Of a stretch of 64,000 bases of DNA, positions 53,155-63,650 are shown piece after piece. The position numbers and the translations under genes are program-made. The notes under the pieces are model-generated. The model had not been told where the DNA came from, searched no databases, and saw only the letters and a program-made list of their open reading frames with translations. The stretch spans positions 175,372 to 239,371 of the forward strand of contig JAOPHQ010005713.1 in NCBI GenBank assembly GCA_030340625.1, written 5' to 3'. Each line of letters starts with the position of its first letter. Position 1 is the first letter of the stretch. The DNA is from Merluccius polli (taxonomy: Eukaryota; Chordata; Actinopteri; Gadiformes; Merlucciidae).

Positions 53155-53659
53155 CGTAACAGTTAGGCTAGCTACCTAGCTCGAAGGACACCTAGCTAAT
53201 ACTAACTGACAACGGGCTCAATGGAATACGTGTTTGCCATTCAAGCAACATCGCAAGAAAGCACAAGGCCTACAGTAGGCCTATATTAACGCACAAATGC
53301 GTTAAGTTACCCTGATGAAGATGATTTATTTTAGTCTTTCTTAAAGATATCAATGCAGCCATCAGCACATAAGCCCAAATGGACGGCAGCGATGACAGAG
53401 ATTTAACGGAGCTGTATGGGCAACGATAGTTCATATACCGTCTCTGGTATGAGTTTACGCAATCATAGTAAGCAGCTAGTCTAACCTATGCCTACAAAAC
53501 GAACACTATCACCTCATATAAATTAATTTACTCACCTGATGCAGCCATGGCATGCCCATCAATCCCGACGACCTCCTCATTCCACTTCTACGGAAGGCTC
53601 TGTTGTGAGTGAGGGGGACTCGTAGCGCTAGACCATTTCCGCCGTTCCTGGCAGATTTG

Positions 53660-53830
53660 TGACTTTTTTCTCGAAGATTTCGACTTTTTTCTCGAAAATT
53701 TCGACTTTTTTTCTCGAAAATTTCGACTTTTTTTCTCGAAAATTTCGACTTTTTTCTCAGAAACTTAAAAAATATTTTTCTCGAAGATTTCGACTTTTTT
53801 CTCGAAAATTTCGACTTTTTTTCTCAGAAA
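53660..53830. repeat. Right subterminal array of the IS3EU-like element
   Basis: Six copies of CTCGAAAATTTCG (two as CTCGAAGATTTCG), inverted relative to the left array. Confidence 0.9.
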
Positions 53831-53882
53831 TTAAAAAAAAAATTTTGTCTTCATGTGGCCCTAATACTCTTCCGTACTCTTC

Positions 53883-54117
53883 CCCCCAAATGGCCGGTAG
53901 CTCCTCTTAATGTAGCGCGCCAGCTGATTGACGGTAATCAGCTGTGACGAGTCCTGGCCGTGCGCTCATTGAACACAGCTGTGCGTCTTTAGTCCTTTCG
54001 TCGCCCCGGGATGCAGCGTACTGGTTTGGCCACCAGATGGGGCCAATGCCCCGTGGGTCTGGAGCCACCGTGCAGAAGTGTATCTCCCCTCAAAGACGCA
54101 TCCTCTCACGCCGTCAC
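53883..54117. other. Flank of the IS3EU-like insertion
   Basis: I see no gene. Together with 44319-44337 this is the pre-insertion target. Confidence 0.35.
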
Positions 54118-54670
54118 AATATGAGAAGTGTAAACATGCTATAAAAAGAGGTTTGTCTCATACAGCAAGTGTAGATCTACTGTCCTACACTGATTATGAG
54201 CCAATAGGTCACATTACCTGGAAGTTATTGAGCTATAATGCTCATATTTACATTATGAAATGTATTACAAATTCATGAAAAATATGAGAAGTGTTAAAAT
54301 GCTATAAAGAGGTGTGTCTCATACAGCAAGTGTAGATCTACTGTCCTACATTGATTCTGAGCCAATAGGTCACATTACCTGGAAGCTATTGAGCTTTAAT
54401 GCTCATATTTACATGATAAAATGTATTAAAAATTCATATAAAATATGAGAAGTGATACAATGCTATAAAAAGAGGTGTGTCTCATACAGCAAGTGTGACT
54501 CTACTGTCCTACACTGATTATGAGCCAATAAGGTCACATGACCTGGAAGATATTGAGCTATAATGCTCATAGTTACATGATGAAATGTATTAAAAAGTAA
54601 TATAAAATATGATAAGTGATAAAAAGCTATAAAAAGAGGTGTGTCTCATACAGTAAGTGTAGATCAAGTG
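54118..54670. repeat. 162-bp tandem repeat, about 3.4 units
   Basis: Units start near 54240, 54401 and 54565 (spacings 161 and 164) with the shared strings GCTCATATTTACAT, GTGTGTCTCATACAGCAAGT and GAGCCAATAGGTCACATTAC. A lone monomer is at 39865-40015. Confidence 0.9.
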
Positions 54671-55918
54671 TAGGCCTGAAACCACCTGTGGTCCTCCTGG
54701 GCAGCATTTAGGCAACACTCTTGATTGGTGCCCCTCCCTTACTCTGTGCCACCCGCTACAATAACATCAACCAATGATCAGTGAGTAAAACCATAAACTA
54801 AGGCATTGGCAGTTATGAGTAAAGCCATAAAGATCCATGGTTGGACTTTGAAAAGGCACGGCAGATAGTAATGAATAGGCCTAGCCAGAGCTATAGGCCT
54901 AGCTATTCACTACCACGCATGCGCTTTATGAAAAGTTCTATGCTGGCGTCTAGGCCACTCCCTCGCTTCTTCTCGAGCGAAACTAAACTGTTGAAGTGTG
55001 ACTTTTTTAAACTAATCTGTACATTACAGCCGTATCCTCTCTGCTTCATCTTCCTCAACATCAGACCAAGGTAGGGAAAGTGTAATACAGCTGCAATAAG
55101 CTGCAATTCAACAATAATAGCTTGTTCGCTTTCATGCATATCATTTAATGCCAATACAGCATGTCCTACTTATTTTATTGTTGTACATTACATGCTCATT
55201 TTATTGTCATTCATTTAGGAATAAAATACGTTACTGGGATTTGAGGACTTTTGGGGTACATTTTTCGTGCGTACTTTGGGAGAATGTACGTATGCGGTAG
55301 AGTGAATAGGAAAATCCCCCCCCCGCCCCCCCGACGGTTAGACAGTCAATTTTAACACGTTATGTTCAGTTGATTTCCTCAGTTCGTGTGCGTCCATGAC
55401 CACGAGTGAGTACTAATTTGTGTATTGTGAAGATGTTTAGTTACTGTTACACAAATCGGCAGCTTTTTCAAAACGAGCACGCGGTCTGAAACGACAGATG
55501 ATGAAACGGGTCAGGCAATGTTGAACAAGATGCAACTTTACCTGCACGTTGTCACTCTCTCCGCCGCTGAACCGACCCTCAACCGCGCTTCCAGCGGCGG
55601 AGAGAGGAGGGCGACGGCGGCGGCTGCTCCCCCAGCCGCGGCCAGGCCCAGCCCCGCTTCGCAACCCAGCCCGACCGACCCTTATCCCGGAGTTACGGAT
55701 CTGACTTGCCGACTTCCCTTACCTTCATCTAACATGCCAGAGGCTGGTCACATTGGAGACCTGCTGTGGATATGGGTACAACGTGGCGTTGTGACGTATA
55801 GCCTGCCTAACCTAACGTTACATCATTTAAATAACAGTATGATGCGACGCCACATAACGAGGAAACTGCCTTGTAGCCCCTCAGAAGCAAGATGCAGCAC
55901 TAAGCACCAGCCATGATC
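54671..55918. other. Non-coding stretch with GC-rich island
   Basis: A GC-rich segment (about 55560-55690: GCGGCGGAGAGAGGAGGGCG and CCAGCCGCGGCCAGGCCCAG) could be a promoter or first exon. A + frame is open across 55518-55916, but I recognise no domain and see no clear splice context. Confidence 0.3.
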
Positions 55919-56745
55919 ATAGACGGATTATGACATATCGGGCCCCTGGGCACGTGGACTCCGCAGGCCCCCCCCCCCCCCCTTCCAACATAAACACACG
56001 AACCCAGAATACACACACACTTATTGGCCATAATAAGTCATTGGCCTATACAACTCAGCAGGATTTGTAGCACAGGAAAGGCAACCTCACAATAATTATT
56101 ACAAATAAATGCATCTTTATTTAACCAAAACAGGATAAAAAATATATATAATTTATGCAATTTTTGGCGATTTGAACGAATTTCGAATGCACCGCTTTCA
56201 ACCACAAATAAAAACGACTTAAAGCAACTCAATACGAACAGTTCCTTAGTGGTAGCGGCGCCGGCACGTTAATATTTTTGCCAGCTCGTTGCTCTTCATC
56301 TGCCGTAGCAACAGGCTCCTGAGCTTCTACAGTAGATTGTATGGTTTTTTTTTTAAATTGGGAAATCCGAGGTACATTTTGCAAGGCAGCAGTTTCTCTT
56401 GTTTCTTTTTCTTTTTTTAATTTTCGCTTCAACGCTCCACTTAGAGTTCGCCGTTGCTCCATGTTTAAATGACAGTGACTTCTTCGTGACTGACCGGTCT
56501 CAAATTCACAAACTGAAATAGTGCCCCCTAGTGATCTTTTTATTAATTTATTGCTGTTTTCGCTTGAATTTTTGTATTTCTCTACTGATTGCTTCGACAA
56601 TGCAACATTAAAAGTTACTAACAGTGGGGCCCTGGACCCCACTGTTAGTAACTTGTGGGGCGGCTCAGGGGGGTCCAAGGGCCCCCCTGAGCCCTTGGGC
56701 CCCTGGGCATGTCCCCGGTGTGCCCGTGCAGTAATCCACCCATGG
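55919..56745. mobile_element. Internally deleted hAT element (ZMYM1-like)
   Basis: The ends (TAGACGGATTATGAC; complement of the right end TGGGTGGATTACTGC) are imperfect inverted repeats. CCATGATC at 55911-55918 and CCATGATG at 56746-56753 form a 7-of-8 duplication. A first-exon fragment of an hAT gene lies inside on minus. Confidence 0.5.
56229..56462 (-). pseudogene. ZMYM1-like hAT first-exon fragment
   Basis: From the ATG at 56462 the frame reads MEQRRTLSGALKRKLKKEKE then ALQNVPRISQFKKK. This is the basic N-terminal stretch found in fish hAT proteins of the ZMYM1/DUF4371 type (SGAxxRKxxKEK ... L..FFxK). It ends at 56229 and the zinc finger and catalytic domains are absent. Confidence 0.55.
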
Positions 56746-56999
56746 CCATGATGAGCCCACCACAGGTCCAGAGTGGGCAGGTAGGATTGCTCATTGAGTG
56801 AATATTATTAGAATTAATATCATGGAGAGTATAGACCTGCTCTATATGAAAATGCCCTGAGATAATTGATGATGATAGACGATTCAGCGCTACAATAATG
56901 AAACTGACTTGAATTGATCAGAAGGCTTTGTAAAAAGGGGAGATACGTGTTGAGAATTATGACCATTTTTAAAATGTGATTTAGTGTCGGGCAGAGCCA

Positions 57000-57790
57000 G
57001 GAGCCAGTGGTGAGGAGGGGATAGCTGCTGTCATGGGAGGAACAGGTGAGCTAGTGTGTGAACAAGCAAGCATCAGTTCCAATATAACCACTTTCTATGC
57101 CCAAATGATAGTAGTGGCCCGATATACTTTTTATCATTAAAGGAGCTATAGACGATATTCTGAACATTAATATAGCGGCAAACAACTTATGGCTATGTAG
57201 AGATATAGTGGAGTAATGGCGTCCTGACCAGAGAATGAAGACACACTTCCTCTGTGTGTAATGAGCTTCTATTTTCTTTGTTTGCTAGCGGAGCCGCTAG
57301 AAGCAACTCTACTGCTAGCTCCGGGAGCTGCTAGCGGAACTGCTAGCAGGGCTGGCAGTGGAGATGCTGCTCAGGGACTGATTACAGAGGCAGCAGCTCA
57401 GCAGCAGGACCCTGAACCACAAGTTAGGAATCAGACAGATGAAGATGAGTCTGTTGATAGTTTTGACTACATTGCTCGCCCCCTCAGTCACAGGATATAC
57501 ATACATGTTTTTCTTATCATCCTCAACAAACCCCTAATATTGCTATACCAAAAGCTTTCAATAGCAAAGATGGAACCAGCCGCAAGTGGCTGACTTACTG
57601 TGAAAAAAATCAGTCTCTGTACTGCTCTGTTTGTCTAGCATTTGCACCTCTGGTTAGTGATGGCCCTTTCATAAAGGGAGACGTGGAAGACTGGAAATTG
57701 GCTTTATCAATCCCAGACAGGAAATGTGGCTGCCACAGCAGAAAGTACAGGAGAGTAGTAGAAACAAAAAAAAATAGATTACACATTAAA
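57000..57790 (+). pseudogene. hAT transposase N-terminal part with TTF zinc finger
   Basis: An exon-like piece (about 57004-57046, between TCGGGCAG and GTGAGCTAG) and a second from about 57290 encode a Gly/Ala/Glu-rich leader. After a frame change near 57485 comes the TTF-type zinc finger SKDGTSRKWLTYCEKNQSLY then CSVCLAFAP. This domain precedes the catalytic core in ZMYM1-like hAT proteins. The frame runs out into A-rich DNA at about 57790, and the core is absent. Confidence 0.65.
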
Positions 57791-58195
57791 ATACGAGAAA
57801 ATAATTAAAAACTGCATACAATAAATACAGAAAACATATCTATGTACAGTATTATGAATAGTAGCAATGTTAATGTAAATCCCAAAAATAAAGGTAAACA
57901 TTACAGACAGTTGAAGTAGACATTATCGACCGTACACTATTGACACTATACATTATGTAAGGGATAATGCCCGACGAGGTGTCCATTATCAGAAGTTAAT
58001 GGACGACGCGGAGGCGTGAACCGTCCGACGCGAAGCGGAGGACGGTTGCTTCCTTTTAATCGGAAAGGTGATTGTACATTGTATAAATGTACAATCACAG
58101 TAGGCCCATGCATCAACCCAGTGTAGACCCAGCGCAGGGTTCCCAAGTTGCAGAAAGTCATTTCCGGGGGGGGGGGGGGGGGGGTTGCGCGCGAT
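57791..58195. other. Non-coding spacer with inverted TTATGTAA/CATTAT motifs and G-run
   Basis: It contains a TAATGCCCGACGAGGTGTCC-type fish repeat with a TGTACATT hairpin (58070-58105) and a run of about 19 G at 58167-58185. No gene is seen. Confidence 0.4.
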
Positions 58196-58660
58196 CATAG
58201 ACATATATACATAGACGCCTCATAGACTGACGCTGCCCGTTAGAGCTGACGTAGCAGCGCGGCCGCCATCTTGTATGGGTCCCCAGTGCGTCCCCAGTGC
58301 ATTCATTTCTATGGAGGAAGGCGTATCCCCAACTACAATAATAAGCATAACTCCCCACATTTTTACCGGATTTTCACACGGTTTGGTTTGTTACAAATGG
58401 CAGAGATTTATTTATGATACAGGACGAATTATTATTATTTTTTTTAAATAATAAGAATTATTGTTCAATCTTACTTGTTAAAGGTAATCCCACGCGATCT
58501 GGTGTCAATACTGCGCCGTAAGCTGCACAACATACTGGCATAGCTTGCACTCCCGTTGACTCCTATGCTAGACTAGAGTGAGGACTCCCTACCAATATGG
58601 CGGCGACGCTGGGTTACGTTCCATCACGTCATGAGGCGTCTATGTATATATGTCTATGGT
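58196..58660. mobile_element. MITE with CATAGACATATATACATAGA ends
   Basis: The left CATAGACATATATACATAGA then CGCCTCAT is inverted at 58629-58659. About 465 bp, non-coding. No clear duplication is seen. Confidence 0.65.
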
Positions 58661-59006
58661 CAGACCATCACCGTTCCACAAGATGTGGTGAACAAAGAGC
58701 ACCTACTGTCCAGTGTGGTGTCTGTTGGTCCCTTACAGGATCTGGTGTCCTACCAAGAGGGTATGGTACTAAAGCTGGCTCCCAACTTCTCCAGGGCCAT
58801 CTTGGAGCCTAACCACTTCGAAAAGATGAAGGTTAGCTCAGCCATGCACATCTTCAGTGAGTGGACTTAAAGTACCTGGTAGAGGAGGAGCAGCGTCCTG
58901 AATCAAACCTCACCACATCATGGTTCCTGGAGAAGATGGACCACTGGTTTGACCTTATGTCGTCCCGCCACGTTGTGACTGCCCTCTCTCGGTTCAGAAT
59001 AAAATA
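58661..59006 (+). pseudogene. P-element (THAP9-like) transposase fragment
   Basis: The frame reads ITVPQDVVNKEHLLSSVVSV then GPLQDLVSYQEGMVLKLAPN and LEPNHFEKMKVSSAMHIFS. After a stop/frame change near 58868 it continues KYLVEEEQRPE and TSWFLEKMDHWFDLMSSRH. This is the central region of fish P-type transposases (THAP9 family). No THAP zinc finger or C-terminus is found nearby, so this is an isolated remnant. Confidence 0.65.
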
Positions 59007-59015
59007 AATAAAATG

Positions 59016-59016
<1 letters not shown>

Positions 59017-59063
<47 letters not shown>
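59017..59063. repeat. ATT trinucleotide microsatellite
   Basis: About 15 uninterrupted ATT units. Confidence 0.95.
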
Positions 59064-59064
<1 letters not shown>

Positions 59065-62000
59065 GTAAAGTTATAGCAGCAGCAGAAGTAAAACAGCTAG
59101 CATTTAAGTAATAGTAGCAGTAATAGCAGTAGCATTTCAGTATTAGCATTAGTGGTAGTATTTTGGAAATGTTTTAAAACCTAACAATCAAAACAACTTT
59201 AAATAATGTCACCTGACAACAAAAGGTTAAAGGACTTTAGTGAAATTATCACGTTAATTACCTCACGTTAGCCTCCGTTACCAAGCTTTCAGTTAGGTCC
59301 TAAATCCATTTAGGGACCTAACTGACCTAACTTTACATTTTTAACATCAACATCGACATTTCATGCAAACCAAATGTAAAAATAACGATGTCTAAGAGTA
59401 TGCCTCTGATAGCTAATGCTTGAAAATGTAAAAAAAACGTTTAAAATGCTGTTGTTTAATCAACTTACCAGTAATTGTTCTTGACGAGCAATTGAAATCA
59501 ACGGAGCTCCGTCCCTTGTTTGGAACTATTGGCGTCTCCATAACCCGGAAGTGTCGTCCGCCATTTTTTACCACGGGAGTCAATGGAAGTGTCGTAACTC
59601 TGTTTACTCTATAGCTCTGGAGGGGACACCACACTCGCTCCCATGTCACGTTATTAGTTTTAGAAGAGAGCACGGCAGAAAGTGCACCAAGAAGTGTCCT
59701 CTACTTGGATTAAACTTCTGTCACAAGACCTTATATTTCACTCTGTGATACATGTATTTTCTTTATTTATTCTTTGGATTTTCCGGCTCACTCTTCGAGG
59801 CCATTCAACAATTTAATCGGCAATTTCCATTTTGTCATATTCATTCACACATTTCCTGTGGCGTTAAAGTGGATGTATTGTGACCATATATGGTTATTTA
59901 TCTGCGTAAATGTATGGTAATAAGCTAAGCGGGCATGGGAAATTGTGCACCGGTGTGCATACGACAAGCATAAGACCGCTTGATTCATCCCAAGTTTTTT
60001 GTGCGTACGAACTTTCTAAATGTTATGCGTACGATAGGATTTATTTTTATACTTGATAAATGAGGGCCCAGGTTCATAGTTGTAATTTATGGGGGGGGGG
60101 GGTGTGGGTTGCAACCACCACAACCCACCCAATATGGGTGGGTTGTTCTGAAAAAAGGATGTAAAATACTTGATTGTACCTCACAAGGCTGAGGTGTAAC
60201 AAGCATTCTTACACAAGGAGACCAGGCGAGAGGAAAATAGAAGAATATGCCATAGTTAACAGGGTTAGTGGTTAATCCAAAGCTTTACCGTCCCCAAAAA
60301 GTTTATGTTTTGTTTTATATAAGATCAGTGAAGGTGAAAAAACCACTTTCATGATGATTTGAAATTATAATGAGTAATTATTTGGTGTATTGTTTTAATG
60401 TGTATCAGATCAAAGTAGGTGAAGAGAGACAGGCTGAGAGCAGTGAGAGAGAGGTTTCAGATGAGCAGGTAGGAAAGGTATGCTCTGACAAGGCACAATT
60501 TAAAAAAAAACACTCACAGAGACGTAAACTCATTTTTGGTGATTTTACAGTTTAGCAAGTTAAGAAAATGACAACATTTTGCTGCAATGTAAAGTTCAGT
60601 CCAGTATACAATCCTGTTTGATTGTAAGGTGTGTTGTGTTGGAAAGTTGTCTTATATGTTGCTTTGATTTTTATGGTTAAAATTTTTTGATTGTTGTGAA
60701 TGTGATTTACGCTATATTTTCACTATTCTTCTGACCTGTCTCTCTACCTGAGCGGCTCATGCAGCCTGTGTGTGTTTTCTCATGCGGGGCATGTCCTCAG
60801 ACCTGCCTCACAGACGGAAATCTCAACCCCCCCCCCCCCCCCAATGTTCAACTCAAAGTTACGCCCTTGCCCAGGTTCACAGTTCAGCGCATTTTCCAGT
60901 TTTACACACCATTACGGTAACCGGTTACGAAAGCAAGTTGAAGTGCCGGGCGCGATAGATCCATAGGCTAAATCCAACCATAACGTTAAAAAGAGAGTAG
61001 AGGTGATGTTAAAAATAACGGATGGATATTAAACAAATATTTACGCTCTGTAATAAAGCGATCTCCACACTCAGCGGCCCAAGTCCAACCTGACCGGGGA
61101 TCACCTCTCTTTTTGCCCCACTTTAACGTAATTGTTTCGGCTTTCCAGTTTTAATCTAACATCACTAGACTCAAGTACTTTTATGCGTTACACAATGTAA
61201 TCTACTTCGCTACTTTTAAAACCATAATTGGCTACTGAGCAGTAATAATGTAACAGTACTACTTCTACTTGAGTACAGATGTTCAGTTATCTTTCCACCA
61301 GTGGGACTGTCCCATTAGTTCCCCGCTTAAGATCGTTTTATTACGGAGCGTGAATATATGATATCTTTCTAACTGACGGGATCAATACGCGATGGATCAA
61401 TCAACAGTTCTTGACAAAGTTGTGTTAATTTACTCCCTTGTGTTGCGTACAATCACGCCAGTCAACTGCATTTAAAACAAGACAACAGCTCGTCCAGATC
61501 TTTTTACAATAATGGTAGATTTCTTACGGGTTTTACGTTGGTCTCTCATTAGATCTAACATGAATAGGCTACATCTCCTCGTGAAATAATTATTTTCTCT
61601 TTTCCATGATAACTGTCATGACATTACTATGTTAAGCCTCTATTATGTTTTATTCGGTTATTATAATGCATATATAAAACAACTGCACACATTTTTATTT
61701 AAAAGCAAGCAATTGCAATAGAGCTTGACGTTTGTCAAAACAAACAAATGGAATAGTCGACTATTAGGGGCGACCCTAGTCGACTATTATGGGGCAGCCC
61801 TACCCAAAACGTACTTGCGTTTTTGATCAACGATGTCGTATTATTTTCAAGGGCATTAATGCATGATCGGAATGATTCGAGTAGCGGTCGGGTCCAGTAA
61901 CAGCAATATGCGGATTCGGTTGAGAAAATAGGCCTACCTTAACCACACATCATTGACGGCCCTCTCTCTGTCTACTGGTTCTCTTGTTCACCTATCTGTG

Positions 62001-62488
62001 CTGGGAGCCAGTGGGCAGAGCTGAGCGGGTGGTCAGCTAATGTGATGCACCTGTGCAGGTTGGGCCTGCAGGCCTTACAAGGTGTACCACATCAGCCACG
62101 CTCTCTCCACACACAGGCAGGTTGGCTTTTGGGTGGGGTCCTTTAGTTTTGGTTGCGCCTTTTGAGTCGTACTTCCAATACTTGGTAGCATTGATAGTAT
62201 GCTTCAGTTGTTCTCAGTTAGCTCTAGAACTGACAGTTTTTTCATTGAAGGATTGTATTAGATTGTACAGTATAAAATACTATATAGTGTTGCATACTGT
62301 CTGTATGCAATACTGTCACAGTATGCAATACAAAATCAAAATGATGTCAGTTCTATAAGTAGGCCAACTTGGTCATTATAAAATAGCTATAGAGTTTCTA
62401 CCATTTTCTCATTTATTTATGCAGTTGTAAATCTAGGAGACAAAAGTGGGAGTTGTACACATCTGACCATGCTGGTGTCTCCCCCTAG
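59064..62488. other. Long stretch without recognisable genes
   Basis: About 3.4 kb upstream of the RNase gene. It contains an element end ACTTGATAAATGAGGGCCC (60051-60069), a G-run near 60090, a C-run near 60826-60842, and an hAT-like end AGTCGACTATTATGGGGCAG followed by CCCTA (61782-61803). Short ORFs lack domains. The promoter and non-coding first exon of the RNase gene probably lie in the last part, but I cannot locate them. Confidence 0.4.
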
Positions 62489-62500
62489 ATAACCAGAGTA

Positions 62501-63073
62501 ATGGCCGGGTGCCGGGGCCTCGTCTCTCTTGCCTTGTTGTGTCTCTGGCTATGCCACAACTCCCTGGCCAAGAACGACTTGCCGTGCCAGCCCTCCAAGT
62601 GGAACAACGCCTTCGACACCTTCCAAAAGCGACATGTCCCCTCAGGCGCACCCCACAGCATGGACCAAAACGTTTGGGAGGATTACATCCGCAAGCATGG
62701 CTGTAACCGGCCCACACAGTCCTTTCTGGACCCCAGCGATCTGGAGCGGGTGAAGGCGGTGTGCAGCAGCCAGGGGGGCAAGCGGCACAAGGAGAACCTG
62801 TGCATCAGCAGCCAGCCCTTCACCTTCTTCACTGTGCGCAGCGACATCGGCACCTGCGGGATACGCAACGTCAGGAAGGAGACGAAGCACCTGATCCTGG
62901 CCTGCGAGTTGCTAGACAACCAGTGTCTGCCCGTCCACTTCGAGGGCAACACGGCGGACTTGAAGCCTGATAACAACGCCAGAGGCTGCCAAGCGGCAGC
63001 TGCTGGCTTGAAAGCCAGCTGGCTCTGGTTGTTGCTGTCGTCTGCCCTGCTTCTGCTTATGTGCAGTCAGTAG
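62501..63073 (+). CDS. Secreted or anchored RNase A superfamily protein
   Basis: An ATG at 62501 opens a 190-residue frame ending TAG at 63071-63073. A CCCCCTAG acceptor at 62488 puts it in one coding exon after a non-coding exon, as is usual for RNase A genes. Residues 1-23 are a signal peptide. FQKRHV supplies the first catalytic His (45), LACE and LPVHFEG the C-terminal motif with the second (146). The usual lysine motif CKxxNTF appears as CNRPTQSF (68-75), so Lys is replaced by Arg or Asn. Cysteines lie at 29, 68, 88, 101, 119, 135, 142 and 163. The Cys 26 equivalent is missing (Trp in that region). A hydrophobic C-terminus (about 173-188) follows a small-residue linker, suggesting a membrane or GPI anchor. 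It would act outside the cell. Orthology to a named fish RNase is not claimed. Confidence 0.85.
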   Translation: MAGCRGLVSLALLCLWLCHNSLAKNDLPCQPSKWNNAFDTFQKRHVPSGAPHSMDQNVWEDYIRKHGCNRPTQSFLDPSDLERVKAVCSSQGGKRHKENLCISSQPFTFFTVRSDIGTCGIRNVRKETKHLILACELLDNQCLPVHFEGNTADLKPDNNARGCQAAAAGLKASWLWLLLSSALLLLMCSQ

Positions 63074-63650
63074 TTCCTTTTTGACAGCAGGGACTATTTG
63101 TATGCATGAGATAAGTTTCTCTACATTTTTAAAGCTAAATATTTAGTAAGAATTCAGTGTGTACTTCTGTATTTCTGCATTGACAAATGAGCAAATGTTT
63201 ACAAGTGTTCAGGTCTGTTTATTTCATTCAAAGTGTTAATTACAGAAGTTTCACCAATCAATCTTCATGACAATTGTATAATGAAGCACTGCCTTGCTTG
63301 TTTACTGGACACACAATATTGCTTATGTGTCACATTGCATAATATTGGGTGTTGTGATACAAAGGTTTTTTCTAGCCTTTATGTCGCTTAGTTTTGAAGG
63401 GACTATTCTGAAGATGTACATATATATATATTTTTTATTATCACAAGGTCTGTGCCCATTTCAGTGGCCTGAGTCAGTACACCTGTGGTGCATTGGCGTA
63501 ATCGAGGCACACAGGATAAACCAGCTATCACTACACACACTTGAGTGCTAGACATGTCAGCATTTAACACCTGTTCTGGCTGTAAACGGAGGTGTGTTAG
63601 GTACCACAGATACAACCTACAATAAACACCATTGATTCCATTTTCACTGC
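63074..63650 (+). other. 3' UTR of the RNase gene
   Basis: AT-rich downstream DNA with AATAAA at 63621-63626, a likely polyadenylation signal. No ORF with domains is seen. Confidence 0.55.

Larger units (their letters stand above)
51911..53161. mobile_element. Solo LTR in the HECT gene intron, holding a MITE
   Basis: It starts TGTTACGCCACGG and ends ACCGTAAC plus A, flanked by GTTAG at 51906-51910 and 53162-53166. Without the MITE (and one copy of its duplication) the LTR is about 537 bp. It contains AATAAA (about 52378) and a 60-62 bp tandem repeat. No internal retroviral region is present. Confidence 0.8.
48224..53548 (-). pseudogene. SAM-like / HECT-domain E3 ligase-like protein of the IS3EU-like element
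   Basis: Exon 1 53548-53536 (MAAS, donor GTGAG), exon 2 50732-50644 and exon 3 from 50315 join in phase. They give a SAM-like start (VSDFLRQRGVQEEVIKHLED, IDKDVIPLMEDGDLAKYISS), a Lys-rich linker, an acidic low-complexity middle, and from about 49170 a HECT-like region (VRDIYCSFWQEFYDRCTVGT). The C-lobe, FLRFTTGSDLI then RRPIGHTCGFVLE, carries the catalytic-type Cys (codon about 48330) and ends NIWVMDIV. HECT ligases pass ubiquitin through this Cys. Near 48540 the long frame and the C-lobe frame differ by one base, so either a frameshift has killed it or an unseen intron joins them. The family resembles fish G2E3-like HECT proteins. Confidence 0.75.
44338..53876. mobile_element. IS3EU-like DNA transposon, 9.5 kb, with integrase and HECT genes
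   Basis: The left terminus TACGGAAGAGTATTAGGGCC is repeated inverted at the right (53857-53876), and CTCTTC is duplicated at 44332-44337 and 53877-53882, a 6-bp target duplication. Just inside each end are arrays of a GAAATTTTCGAG motif. Two converging genes fill it: a retroviral-integrase-like transposase (+) and a SAM-like/HECT protein (-). The DDE integrase relationship and the 6-bp duplication match what I know of the IS3EU superfamily. The family name is an inference. Confidence 0.88.

Noticed and set aside
54841..55154. Overlapping ORFs on both strands
   Set aside because: Short, without domain or start evidence.
55518..55916. Possible gene in GC-rich stretch
   Set aside because: Open in more than one frame, no recognised domain or clear splice sites.
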